Source of the DNA: Burkholderiales bacterium
Lineage (GTDB): Bacteria; Pseudomonadota; Gammaproteobacteria; Burkholderiales; SG8-39
Assembly (NCBI GenBank): GCA_020848075.1
Contig: JADLAV010000061.1
Coordinates: 124,001-188,000 of the forward strand
Length of the DNA stretch: 64,000 nucleotides
Direction of reading: 5' to 3'
Within the stretch, counting starts at the first letter, position 1; every line of letters starts with the position of its first letter. Shown here piece after piece: positions 30,743 through 40,329 of this stretch. Made by a program: the position numbers and the translations under genes. Under the pieces are notes generated by a model. It was not told the DNA's origin. It worked only from the letters and a program-made list of their open reading frames with translations, and made no database searches.

Positions 30743-31290
30743 TCGCGCAACCGGTCCGCGCCGAGGCCGAAAGGCGGCGTGCGCCCGGTGACCAGGCAGA
30801 TGAGCTCGGCGACGTACTGCAGCACGAGCAGCCCGAGACCGATGGGCATCGCGGCGTACGGGATCCACAGCCGCGCGCGCCATACCGTGTCGGAGCGCCA
30901 GTTCTTCGTCCAGGCCTCGTGCCAGTACAACGTGCCGAGGACGAACAGCACGACGCAGAACGCGAGCGCGAGGAGCGTGGTGAACAGCGCGAGCCCGAAC
31001 CGGGCGCGCGGCCCGACGTAGAGCGGCAGCACGTCGACGTTCACGTGGCCGCGGGTCATGAGCACGTAGGCGCTCCCGACGAACGTCGCGGCCACCACGC
31101 AGTAGGTGACGGCGTCGATCTGCCACACGGTGTTGCGTCCGAGCACGTAGCGCTCGATCACCATGTCGCAGATCGCCAGCACGCCGAAGGCGATCAGGCC
31201 GGCGGCGACGGCGCCGGACACGCGCGATAGCATGCGGACGGCCCGGACGTAGCCGTCGACCATCCCGCCGCGGCGGGTTCGCCTCCTCAT
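30739..31290 (-). CDS. dctQ: TRAP transporter small permease
   Basis: 4-TM DctQ pattern, overlaps dctM. Confidence 0.88.
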   Translation of the reverse strand: MRRRTRRGGMVDGYVRAVRMLSRVSGAVAAGLIAFGVLAICDMVIERYVLGRNTVWQIDAVTYCVVAATFVGSAYVLMTRGHVNVDVLPLYVGPRARFGLALFTTLLALAFCVVLFVLGTLYWHEAWTKNWRSDTVWRARLWIPYAAMPIGLGLLVLQYVAELICLVTGRTPPFGLGADRLRE

Positions 31291-31300
31291 GCGCGCCGGC

Positions 31301-32305
31301 TTACTTGACCGACAGCGCCTCGTCGATCAGCCTCTGGCCGTCGGGGACTTCCTTGGCGAACCTCGCGAACGAGCTCTTCTTCGCCACCTCGATCCAGGCC
31401 TCGTATTCCGCATCGCTCAGGGTCACAACCTTGACATTGTGGGTCTCGAAGGTCTTGATCGCCTCGGCGTTCACGGCGTCGGCCTTGCTCTCGTAGTACG
31501 CCTGCGCCGCCTCGCCGGCCTTGATGATCGCGGCCTGCTGGGCCTTGTTCAGCCGGTTGAAGCTCTTCTTCGACATCAGCACCGGCTCGTACATGAACCA
31601 CAGCGCGTTGACGCCCGGCGCGGTGAGGCACTTGGTCACTTCATAGAGGCGCATCGAGGCGAAGCTGCCGAGGCTCGTGTCGGTGCCGTTCACGACGCCG
31701 GTCTGGAAGGCGTTGTAGAGCTCGTTGGACGGTGGGCTGACGATGCTCGCGCCTGCCGCCTGCCACATCGCGGCGAAAGTCGGGCCCGCGGCGCGAAACT
31801 TGACGCCCTTCAGATCGCCCGGCTTGGTGATGCACGCCTGGTTGGAGGCCATCCCCCCGGCGAACCAGGCATCGGAGAGCACCATCACCCCGTGCTTCTC
31901 GATCACCGCGCGGATGTCCTTCATGAACTGCGAGCGGTTGACGCGCTTGGCGCGCTCCTGGCTGCGGATCAGGCCGGGCATCAGCGTGGCGCTGAATTCT
32001 GGCACCTTGCCGCTCGCGTAATCGAGGGGAAACAGCGAGATGTCGAGCTGGCCGTTGACCATCGCGTTCCACTGGTCGTTCGCCTTGAAGAGCGAGGCGC
32101 CGGGATAGACCTGGATGTCGAGCCCGACCCCCGCGGCCTTCGCGTCCTTGGCGATCAACTGCACCATGTCGTCGCGCACATCGCCCTTTCCTCCCGGGAA
32201 CTGGTGCGAGGCGCGCAGGACGAGATCGGCCGCGAACGCGGCGTTCACGAGGGCGCCCGCCGCGACGAGCGCGGCAACGACGCGAATCTTGCGGAGACTA
32301 GCCAT
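31301..32305 (-). CDS. dctP: TRAP transporter substrate-binding protein
   Basis: Signal peptide; ADLVLRASHQFPGGKGDVRDDMVQLIAKD...; GDLKGVKFRAAGPTFAAMWQAAGASIV. Confidence 0.92.
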   Translation of the reverse strand: MASLRKIRVVAALVAAGALVNAAFAADLVLRASHQFPGGKGDVRDDMVQLIAKDAKAAGVGLDIQVYPGASLFKANDQWNAMVNGQLDISLFPLDYASGKVPEFSATLMPGLIRSQERAKRVNRSQFMKDIRAVIEKHGVMVLSDAWFAGGMASNQACITKPGDLKGVKFRAAGPTFAAMWQAAGASIVSPPSNELYNAFQTGVVNGTDTSLGSFASMRLYEVTKCLTAPGVNALWFMYEPVLMSKKSFNRLNKAQQAAIIKAGEAAQAYYESKADAVNAEAIKTFETHNVKVVTLSDAEYEAWIEVAKKSSFARFAKEVPDGQRLIDEALSVK

Positions 32306-32397
32306 TCTTCCCCCCTCCTTGTCGTTGGTAACAGACGAGCTGCCTTGCGGAACGCTAGTTTACTCGCTGCCGGGACCGCTCAGGAACCTCTGCTTGA

Positions 32398-32473
32398 GTC
32401 ATCCCCGGGAAGGCGGGGATCCAGCAAGTCGTTGAATGACCTCGAACTGGATTCCCGCCTGCGCGGGAATGAC
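32398..32473. repeat. Two opposed dRS3-like palindromic repeats
   Basis: gtcatccccgggaaggcggggatccag (32398-32424) and ctggattcccgcctgcgcgggaatgac (32447-32473), inverted relative to each other. Confidence 0.75.
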
Positions 32474-32697
32474 GAGGTTCTTCGGAGTCTCCCTCACACG
32501 CCCCGCGCAAGGCGGCGGTTTGCAGGGCCGGGGTGATTTGCGCAGGAGCGATCATCGGGTCGATGGCGGTCTCGCGGTGCGCCCCGCGTACGCAATTGTC
32601 CTTCACGCCGACGTGGGAAAAGCTCCCGCCGGTCGCCAGAATCCGCGCGGGCTGGTAAATTGAACCGCTGGATGTTCCGGATCGAACGGAGGTGAAA

Positions 32698-33063
32698 ATG
32701 TTCGCAGTGATCTTCGAGGTCCATCCGACCGAATCGGGCAAGGGCGAATATCTCTCCATCGCGGCGAGGTTGCGCGAGATCCTGAAGGATCTTCCCGGCT
32801 TCGTCTCGGTCGAGAGATTCGAAAGCATCACGGACCAGAGCAAGCTGCTGAGCCTGTCCTTCTGGGAAAGCGAAGAGGCCATCGACAAGTGGCGCAACGT
32901 GGTCGAACACAGGATTGCGCAGCAAAAGGGCAAGCGGGAGCTGTTCAGGAAGTACCGGATCCGGGTGGCACGCGTCCTGCGCGATTACACCGAGTCCGAG
33001 CGTACTCACGCGCCGTCCGATTTGAAGGCCGAGTTCGCGGGCTCTCATCCGAAGGGCGCCTGA
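32698..33063 (+). CDS. Antibiotic biosynthesis monooxygenase (ABM) domain protein
   Basis: MFAVIFEVHPTESGKGEYLSIAARLREILKDLPGFVSVERFESITDQSKLLSLSFWESEEAIDKWRN; ggaggtg RBS. Confidence 0.85.
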   Translation: MFAVIFEVHPTESGKGEYLSIAARLREILKDLPGFVSVERFESITDQSKLLSLSFWESEEAIDKWRNVVEHRIAQQKGKRELFRKYRIRVARVLRDYTESERTHAPSDLKAEFAGSHPKGA

Positions 33064-33108
33064 ACGGAACGGCCGGCGCGCAGCCGACCGACTTGGCTGT
33101 GCGGCGGG

Positions 33109-33131
33109 ATGAAGTTTCAAATACACTTCAT
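33109..33131. promoter_or_regulatory. Inverted repeat upstream of aprM, candidate operator
   Basis: ATGAAGT-ttcaaatac-ACTTCAT, perfect 7-bp arms with 9-nt spacer. Confidence 0.4.
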
Positions 33132-33207
33132 GGCCAGATAGCTCGTTTTCGTCCGCCCGCCGTTCGGCCGGCGCCTGCGATGGCCGCCTCCATGGAGGAG
33201 CTATACC

Positions 33208-33984
33208 GTGCTAACCACCAATCCGTTCGCCGGACTCGCGGCGTCCATCTCGCCCGGAGTCATGCAGTGCTACGTCGTCCTCATGGTCGTTCTGGTGGTG
33301 TTGGGAACGCTGGCCGACGTCGCGCACAAGGGGAGCGCCAAGTACTTCTTCGAGAACCTGCGCAAGTCGAAGAGCAGGAAGGGGGTGAGGCCGGTCGGCG
33401 GCGGTGAGTTGCTGTCGATCGCGGTGCAGACGGCGGTCGTCGACGTCATCACCTCCGGCGAGTTCTGCAACCCGCGCCGCCGCGTGGCGCACTTGCTCAC
33501 CATGTACGGCTTCGTGATCTACTGCGTGACCACGGCGATCATGGTGTTCGCGTACCCGGCGCCGGAGACGCCGGCACCCGCCATCCTGCCGCAGCTCTGG
33601 TGGCTCGGCGGGCTGCTGGTCTGCCTGGGCGGGTACTGGTTCTGGTTCTTCATCCGCGTCGACGTCCTCGCGGAGGGACACACCCCCTTCCGCTTCATGC
33701 GCGCGGACCTGTTCGTCGTCTCGCTCGTGGGCAGCGTCACGCTCGGACTGATCTGGGCCGCAGCGGGCGCCGGCGTGGGCGTGCTCTTCGGCCTGTACAT
33801 CCTCACGACGACGGTGCTCTTCGGGTCCGTGTTGTGGTCGAAGTTCGCCCACATGTTCTACAAGCCGGCCGCGGCCTTCGAGAAGAGGATGTCCTACGCG
33901 AACGGCACGCGCAGCAACCTGCCCGCGCCGGCCGACAAGCCCGAGACGTTCGGCAGCGCGCGCGAGCTGCCCCGGCACTACTGA
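33208..33984 (+). CDS. aprM: APS reductase membrane anchor protein (GTG start)
   Basis: Multi-TM protein directly upstream of aprB; MLTTNPFAGLAASISPGVMQCYVVLMVVLVVLGTLADVAHKGSAKYFFENL; ggagg RBS. Confidence 0.82.
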   Translation: MLTTNPFAGLAASISPGVMQCYVVLMVVLVVLGTLADVAHKGSAKYFFENLRKSKSRKGVRPVGGGELLSIAVQTAVVDVITSGEFCNPRRRVAHLLTMYGFVIYCVTTAIMVFAYPAPETPAPAILPQLWWLGGLLVCLGGYWFWFFIRVDVLAEGHTPFRFMRADLFVVSLVGSVTLGLIWAAAGAGVGVLFGLYILTTTVLFGSVLWSKFAHMFYKPAAAFEKRMSYANGTRSNLPAPADKPETFGSARELPRHY

Positions 33985-34011
33985 ACCGAGTCCCCGGAGG
34001 GAAGGAAGACC

Positions 34012-34476
34012 ATGCCGACTTTCGTCTACATGACCCGGTGCGACGGGTGCGGGCACTGCGTCGACATCTGCCCGTCCGACATCATGCACATCGACAAGAC
34101 CTACCGGCGTGCACTGAACATCGAGCCGAACATGTGCTGGGAGTGCTACTCCTGCGTGAAGGCCTGCCCGATGCAAGCCATCGACTGCCGCGGCTATGCC
34201 GACTTCGCCCCGCTCGGCCACAGCGTGCGTGCGCTGCGCGAGGAGAAGAAGGGCACGATCGCCTGGAAGATCAGGTTCCGCGACGGCCGCGAGAAGAACT
34301 TTCTTTCCCCGATCCGTACGACGCCCTGGGGGACGATCAAGGGCCCGGCGGAATACGCTGCCCCGCGCGCGGAGGACTTCAACCGGCAGGAGCTCGCGCA
34401 CGAGCCCGACTCGCTCAAGATCGAGGGCGGACTGCCGGCGCTGCGCCGGGAACAGCTGAAGCAGGGGGTGGTGTGA
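34012..34476 (+). CDS. aprB: Adenylylsulfate reductase subunit beta
   Basis: MPTFVYMTRCDGCGHCVDICPSDIMHIDKTYRRALNIEPNMCWECYSCVKACPMQAIDCRGYADF; two 4Fe-4S motifs. Confidence 0.95.
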   Translation: MPTFVYMTRCDGCGHCVDICPSDIMHIDKTYRRALNIEPNMCWECYSCVKACPMQAIDCRGYADFAPLGHSVRALREEKKGTIAWKIRFRDGREKNFLSPIRTTPWGTIKGPAEYAAPRAEDFNRQELAHEPDSLKIEGGLPALRREQLKQGVV

Positions 34477-36314
34477 TGGGACTGTTCGGAAGGAAGACGG
34501 TTACCGTCGACGCGGACATCCTCGTCATCGGCGGCGGCATGGCCGGCACGGGCGCGACCTACGAGTCACGCTACTGGGGCCGCGATCTGAAGATCGTGTG
34601 CGTGGAGAAGGCGAACATCGAGCGGAGCGGCGCGGTCGCCCAGGGCCTGTACGCCATCAACTGCTACATGGGCATGCAATGGGGCGAGAACCAGCCCGAG
34701 GACCATGTCCGCTACGCGCGCAACGACCTGATGGGCCTCGTGCGCGAGGACTTGGGCTACGACATCGCGCGCCACGTCGACGGCACGGTGCACAAGTTCG
34801 AGGAATGGGGCCTGCCGATGATGCGCGACCCCAAGACCGGCCGCTACCAGCGCGAAGGCAAGTGGCAGATCATGATCCACGGCGAGAGCTACAAGCCGAT
34901 CGTCGCGGAAGCCGCGCGCAAGGCCGCGAGCGAGGTCCACAACCGCATCATGGTCACGCACCTGTTGATGGACCAGAAGGCCAAACGGGTCGCCGGCGCG
35001 GTCGGCTTCAACGTCCGCACGGGTGACTACTGCGTGTTCCGTGCCAAGGCGGTGATCGTCTGCGCGGGCGGAGCGTCGCACATCTTCAAGCCGCGCTCCG
35101 TGGGGGAGGGGATGGGGCGGACCTGGTACGCGCCGTGGTCGAGCGCGTCCGCATACGCATTGCCGATCCAGGTCGGCGCCAAGATGATGCAGATGGAAAA
35201 CCGCATCGTGCTGGCGCGCTTCAAGGACGGCTACGGCCCGGTCGGCGCGTATTTCCTGCACCTCAAGACCTACACGCAAAACGGCTACGGCGAGGAGTAC
35301 GAATCGAAGTGGAAGGAGCACACGCGGGCGCTGGTCGGCGATTACATCGACCACCATCCGACGCCGACCTGCCTGCGCAACCACGCCTTCCTGCAGGAGG
35401 TGGCGGCGGGCCGCGGTCCGATCCGCATGGTGACCACGGAAGCCTTCCAGGATCCGCACAAGGAGACGGTCGGCTGGGAGAACTTTCTCGGTATGACGAT
35501 CGGGCAAGCGGTGGTCTGGGCATCGCAGAACATCGATCCCAAGTACATCAACCCCGAGCTCACCACCTCCGAGCCCTACGTGATGGGCTCACACGCCACT
35601 TGCTCCGGCGCCTGGGCGAGCGGGCCGGAGGACTACGCCCCGTCGGACTATCAGTGGGGCTACAACCGCATGATGACGGTCGACGGGCTGTTCGGTGCCG
35701 GCGACACCATCGGCGGCACGGCGCACAAGTTCTCCTCGGGTTCCTTCACCGAGGGCCGCATCGCGGCCAAGGCGGCGGTCAGGTACGTGATGGAAAAGGG
35801 CAAGGCCCAGCCCGAGGTGAGCGACGAGGAAGTCCGCGAGCTCGAGCGGACGATCTTCCAGCCGCTGGAGACGTATCGCGTCGGGCGCAACGAGATCGTC
35901 GCCGGCACCGTCTCGCCGAGCTACATCCTGCCGCTCCACGGCCTGCAGCGCCTCGAGAAGATCATGGACGAGTACGCCGGCGGCATCAGCACGAACTACA
36001 TGACCAACGACAAGCTGCTCAACCGCGGACTCGAGCTCTTGAAGATGCTGAAGGAAGACATGAGGCAGATCGGTGCGGAAGACCTCCACCAGCTCCAGCG
36101 CGCGTGGGAGCTGCAACACCGGCTGCTTGCCTCGGAGTCCGTGACGCGACACACGCTCTACCGCGAGGAAACGCGCTGGCCCGGGTACTACTACCGCGGC
36201 GACTTCATGAAGCTCGACGATGAGAAGTGGCACTGCTTCACCCTGTCCCGCTACGACCGCAAGACCGGCGAGTGGACGATGGAGAAGGCGCCGGTCTATC
36301 ACATCGTCGACTGA
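34476..36314 (+). CDS. aprA: Adenylylsulfate reductase subunit alpha
   Basis: 612 aa flavoprotein; DILVIGGGMAGTGATYESRYW; SHATCSGAWASGPEDYAPSDYQWGYNRMMTVDGLFGAGDTIGGTAHKFSSGSFTEGRIAAKAAVRYV. Confidence 0.96.
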   Translation: MGLFGRKTVTVDADILVIGGGMAGTGATYESRYWGRDLKIVCVEKANIERSGAVAQGLYAINCYMGMQWGENQPEDHVRYARNDLMGLVREDLGYDIARHVDGTVHKFEEWGLPMMRDPKTGRYQREGKWQIMIHGESYKPIVAEAARKAASEVHNRIMVTHLLMDQKAKRVAGAVGFNVRTGDYCVFRAKAVIVCAGGASHIFKPRSVGEGMGRTWYAPWSSASAYALPIQVGAKMMQMENRIVLARFKDGYGPVGAYFLHLKTYTQNGYGEEYESKWKEHTRALVGDYIDHHPTPTCLRNHAFLQEVAAGRGPIRMVTTEAFQDPHKETVGWENFLGMTIGQAVVWASQNIDPKYINPELTTSEPYVMGSHATCSGAWASGPEDYAPSDYQWGYNRMMTVDGLFGAGDTIGGTAHKFSSGSFTEGRIAAKAAVRYVMEKGKAQPEVSDEEVRELERTIFQPLETYRVGRNEIVAGTVSPSYILPLHGLQRLEKIMDEYAGGISTNYMTNDKLLNRGLELLKMLKEDMRQIGAEDLHQLQRAWELQHRLLASESVTRHTLYREETRWPGYYYRGDFMKLDDEKWHCFTLSRYDRKTGEWTMEKAPVYHIVD

Positions 36315-36417
36315 GCCGGAGGTCGGGGGCGCCTTCGTCCGGCGTGGCTCTCGCGGTGGTGGAAAGGGCGCGGGCGAGCGCCTGCGGCGGATGGATGCCG
36401 CCGAGGAACGGGGAGCC

Positions 36418-36837
36418 TCAGGCGATCCGTTCCCAGAGCCAGATCTCGCTCTCCAGCCGGTCGAGCTCCAGCCCCTTGAAGTCGCCGCGCGACACGATGC
36501 CGACGATCCTGTCGCGATCGACGATGGGCAGGTGGCGGTAGCCGCAGTCGAACATGCGCCGCAGCGCTTCGATGGCGGTGGCTTCGGGAGCGATGGTGTC
36601 GGGTGTCGCGGTCATGGCCGCGGAGAGGGGCGTGTCCGCCGGCGGCCGGCCTTCGGCCAGCGCGCGCACCGCATCGCGGCCGGTGAAGATGCCTACCAGC
36701 CGATCGCCGTCGGCGACCAGCACCGCGCCGACGCGCCGCTCCCACATGCGCTGGCAGGCCTGCTGAACGCTGGTGTCGGGCGGAAGCGTCAACGGATTCT
36801 GGTCCTTGACGATGTAGGCCATGCGGCGATTAGTCAT
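36418..36837 (-). CDS. CBS-domain protein
   Basis: Two CBS motifs: RRVGAVLVADGDRLVGIFTGRDAVRA and CGYRHLPIVDRDRIVGIVSRGDFKG. Confidence 0.9.
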   Translation of the reverse strand: MTNRRMAYIVKDQNPLTLPPDTSVQQACQRMWERRVGAVLVADGDRLVGIFTGRDAVRALAEGRPPADTPLSAAMTATPDTIAPEATAIEALRRMFDCGYRHLPIVDRDRIVGIVSRGDFKGLELDRLESEIWLWERIA

Positions 36838-36999
36838 GATCGATGCCTTCGTGCGATGAAAGATGTCTGCGTCCGGTCCCGATTGCGGACGACCGCGTTG
36901 TTTCGTGGCCCGTCTGTGCAGCCGGCCTGCCCGAGTCGACGTTCTTCGGGCGTCTGTCGTCGTGCGGGACGCTGCCGTTGACCGTGGCTTCGCGGCAGG

Positions 37000-37572
37000 T
37001 CAGCGCGAAGTCTGCTTGGCCGGGACGAAGCGTTCGACCCAGGCGGCGTAGCGCTCCACGAATTTCTGCAGGAATTTGCGGGTGTCGTCGTTGCCGATGT
37101 TGCCGTCGGCGTCGAACAGGCCGTCCTTGACCTGAATGAAGACTTCCGGCTGTGCGAGCACCAGCACGTCCACGAAGACCAGGGAATTCCGCAGGTGCTG
37201 CTGGGCGAGCGCGGTGCCCACCGCGCCGATCGATGCCCCCATGACACCCCCGGGCTTGCCGGCGAAAGAGTTGGTGCCCCAGGGACGCGAGGCGAGATCG
37301 ATGGCGTTCTTGAGCACGCCCGGCATGGAGCGGTTGTACTCGGGGGTGACGAACAGCAGCGCGTCGGCCGCTTCGACGTCCTTCTTCAGCCGGCGTGCCG
37401 CAGGCGGATAGTCGGCCTCCAGATCCTGCGAGAAGAGCGGTAGGTCGTCGATGCGGACGTATTCGAACTGGAATTCCGCAGGCATCAGCTTTTCCACGGC
37501 CTTGGCGAGTTTGCGATTCCAGGAATCCCGGCGCAGGCTGCCCACGAAGACGGCGACTTTAACGGTGCTCAT
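37000..37572 (-). CDS. NADPH-dependent FMN reductase family protein
   Basis: VAVFVGSLRRDSWNRKLAKAV...LFVTPEYNRSMPGVLKNAIDLASRP. Confidence 0.9.
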   Translation of the reverse strand: MSTVKVAVFVGSLRRDSWNRKLAKAVEKLMPAEFQFEYVRIDDLPLFSQDLEADYPPAARRLKKDVEAADALLFVTPEYNRSMPGVLKNAIDLASRPWGTNSFAGKPGGVMGASIGAVGTALAQQHLRNSLVFVDVLVLAQPEVFIQVKDGLFDADGNIGNDDTRKFLQKFVERYAAWVERFVPAKQTSR

Positions 37573-37892
37573 GAGGTTCTCCACGGGTCGTTTGGCGCAA
37601 CTTCCCCGACATTTTGCCTGATTCTCCAGTACCCGAAGCGACCGGCGCCAAGCAGATTCCCGCCGCCGCGGTCCGGTGCGTTGCTATGCCGTGGCCGCTA
37701 TTCTATGACCAGGTGCGGCTGCGAAAGCTCCGGTCAGATGTAGTCTACGCGAGCTGACCAGAGGCGGCGTCGCCGGGGATCCCGAATGGTGACGTACGGG
37801 ATCGGCTGCGCGATCCCACGGGCGGGATTTGACGCGGCATGGCTCGTGGCATAGGGTTGATCGTGATTGCATCGTCACGAGGAGATCACGCT

Positions 37893-38705
37893 ATGTCGGT
37901 TCGCATCGAGAAGAGCGGCGCGGTGTGGACGGTCGTCCACAGCCGGCCCGAGGCGCGCAACGCGATGGACCCCGAATCCGCCGACGCGCTGGTGGAAGCC
38001 TTCGCCGAGTTCGACCGGGACCCGGCCGCCGCCGTCGCGGTGCTGTGGGGCGAGGGCGGTGCCTTCTGCGCCGGCTGGGACCTGAAATACGCCGCCACGC
38101 TCGCCGACCGCGCGCGCTTCGACGAACACATCGTCGAAGGGCTGGGCTTCGGCGTGGGCGCCGCGCCCGCACCGCGCGGTCCGTTGGGGCCGACGCGCCT
38201 CGAGCTGTCGAAGGCGGTGATCGCGGCAGTCGAAGGACCCGCCGTCGCCGGCGGCATGGAGGTCGCGCTCTGGTGCGACTGCAGAGTCATGGCGGAGACG
38301 GCGTATTTCGGCGTCTACTGCCGGCGCTGGGGGATCCCGCTCCTCGACGGTGGCTCGGTGCGCCTGCCGCGGCTGGTCGGGCAGGGCCGGGCCCTCGAGA
38401 TCATCATGACCGGCCGCAAGGTGCCGGCCGAGGAGGCGCTGCGGATCGGCATGTGCGAACAGGTCGTCGCCGAGGGCGAGGCGCGCGCGGCGGCCGAGGC
38501 GATGGCGCACGAGATCGCCCGCTTCCCGCAAGCCGCAGTGCGGGCGGACCGGCGCACCGTGCATGAGAGTTACGGATTGTCGGTGCGCGAGGGCATGCGG
38601 CGCGAATGGGCGAACGGCGTCGAAGCGCATCACCGCGAGGGTGCCGCCGGCGCCGCGCGCTTTGCCTCGGGGCTCGGGCGCCACGGGGATTACGGACGGA
38701 TTTAG
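37893..38705 (+). CDS. Enoyl-CoA hydratase/isomerase (crotonase) family protein
   Basis: VWTVVHSRPEARNAMDPESADALVEAF...GGAFCAGWDLK...AAVEGPAVAGGMEVALWCDCRV. Confidence 0.92.
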   Translation: MSVRIEKSGAVWTVVHSRPEARNAMDPESADALVEAFAEFDRDPAAAVAVLWGEGGAFCAGWDLKYAATLADRARFDEHIVEGLGFGVGAAPAPRGPLGPTRLELSKAVIAAVEGPAVAGGMEVALWCDCRVMAETAYFGVYCRRWGIPLLDGGSVRLPRLVGQGRALEIIMTGRKVPAEEALRIGMCEQVVAEGEARAAAEAMAHEIARFPQAAVRADRRTVHESYGLSVREGMRREWANGVEAHHREGAAGAARFASGLGRHGDYGRI

Positions 38706-38794
38706 AGCGTTTTCCGGTAAAGCGCGAGTCGAACCCGCGTAGCAGGCGCGATCGAGTCCTGCCGCCGGACGGCATCCGCACGAGGAGGCACACC

Positions 38795-39631
38795 ATGGAC
38801 AAGCAGGTGCAGGTCGAGCGGGCCGTGCGGTTCCGCGCGCTGCACGATCGCAGGCAGGTGCTGTTGCTGCCCAATGCCTGGGATGCGGGCAGCGCGCGCG
38901 CGTTCGCCGATCTTGGTTTCTCCGCGATCGCAACCACCAGCGCCGGCGTGGCCTGGTCGCTCGGCTACGCCGACGGCGAGCGGACGCCGCTCGCCGAGGT
39001 CGTCGGGGCAACGCGGCGCATCGCGCATGCGACCGCGCTGCCGGTCAGCGCGGACTTCGAATCGGGCTACGGCGAGACGCCGGCGGCCGTGGCGGCGAGC
39101 GTGCGGGCCGTGATCGAGGCTGGCGTGGCTGGCATCAATCTCGAGGACGGCGTGCGCCACGCGACGTTGCGCGAGGTCGAGGACGCCGCTGAACGGATCG
39201 CGGCCGCGCGCGCAGCGGCGCAGGCGCTGGGTGTGCCGATCGTGATCAATGCGCGCATCGACCTCTGGCTGATCGGCGCCGGCGCGAACGCCGCGGAACG
39301 CTTCGACGAGGCGGTGCGCCGGGCCCACGCGTACCTGGCCGCCGGCGCCGACTGCATCTATCCGATCGGCCTCGCCGATCGCAACACGATTGCCGCGCTG
39401 ACCGCGGCGATCGACGCACCGCTCAACGTCGGCGCGCGGCCCGATCTGCCCGACCTTGCCGAACTCGGCCGCCTCGGCGTCGCGCGCGTCAGCACCGCCA
39501 CCCGGCTTGCCACGCTCGCACTGTCGGCCGCGCGCGAGGCGGCGCGTGCGTTGCGCAGCGGCGGTCGGTTCGATGTCCTCGACGCGCCGTTCGGCTACAC
39601 TGACATGCAGCAGCTGTTTGCGCACGACTGA
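38795..39631 (+). CDS. Isocitrate lyase/PEP mutase family protein
   Basis: LLLPNAWDAGSARAFADLGFSAIATTSAGVAWSLGYADGE; SADFESGYGETP; GINLEDGV. Confidence 0.92.
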   Translation: MDKQVQVERAVRFRALHDRRQVLLLPNAWDAGSARAFADLGFSAIATTSAGVAWSLGYADGERTPLAEVVGATRRIAHATALPVSADFESGYGETPAAVAASVRAVIEAGVAGINLEDGVRHATLREVEDAAERIAAARAAAQALGVPIVINARIDLWLIGAGANAAERFDEAVRRAHAYLAAGADCIYPIGLADRNTIAALTAAIDAPLNVGARPDLPDLAELGRLGVARVSTATRLATLALSAAREAARALRSGGRFDVLDAPFGYTDMQQLFAHD

Positions 39632-39654
39632 CGCGCTTTCGAAAGGAGGGTCTC

Positions 39655-40122
39655 ATGCATCAGCGTCTCGATTACAAACTCGCCTCGCCCAATGCGTTCA
39701 AGGCGATGCTCCACACCGAACACCAGGTTCACCAGAGCGGCCTGGAGCCCTTGCTGCTGGAACTGGTAAAGACGCGCGCGTCGCAGATCAACGGCTGCGC
39801 CTGGTGCCTGGACATGCACACCAAGGATGCGCGGGCGCTGGGTGAGACCGAGCAGCGCCTGTACCTGGTGTCGGCCTGGCGCGAGGCGCCGTTCTACACC
39901 GAGCGCGAGCGCGCGGCGCTCGCCTGGACCGAGGCGATCACGCAGATCGCCGCGCAGGGCGTGCCCGACGCGCTGTACGCCGAGGTGCGGCGCCACTTCG
40001 ACGAAAAGGGGATCGTCGACCTGACGCTCGCCATCATCGCGATCAACGGGTGGAACCGCATGAACGTCGCGTTCCAGACCGAGGTCGGCGGCTATGTCAG
40101 TCCGCATGCCAAGCCGCGCTGA
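39655..40122 (+). CDS. Carboxymuconolactone decarboxylase / AhpD-like protein
   Basis: LLLELVKTRASQINGCAWCLDMHTKDARALGETEQRLY; CxxC peroxidase motif. Confidence 0.92.
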   Translation: MHQRLDYKLASPNAFKAMLHTEHQVHQSGLEPLLLELVKTRASQINGCAWCLDMHTKDARALGETEQRLYLVSAWREAPFYTERERAALAWTEAITQIAAQGVPDALYAEVRRHFDEKGIVDLTLAIIAINGWNRMNVAFQTEVGGYVSPHAKPR

Positions 40123-40329
40123 ACGCCGCGCCTGCGGCCGCGGTGAGGACGCGCCGCCGATGAAGCGGTAGCGAACGCGCGTCGCCTCCGCGGCGTGGCC
40201 GGAGGCGCCTTGACAGTTCGCCGGGCCAAAGCGCAGTATTGCCGCCAGAACCGCGGGTAGCGCATCGGCGGCGGTCGCCGCCGGGGCAGATATGTCGTGA
40301 GTGACGCCGAGCGAGGGAGGAGCCGAGTC

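Noticed and set aside
29429-31021. 530-aa + strand ORF opposite dctM/dctQ
   Set aside because: Shadow ORF rich in R/H/D/E; the minus-strand TRAP permease is clearly the real gene.
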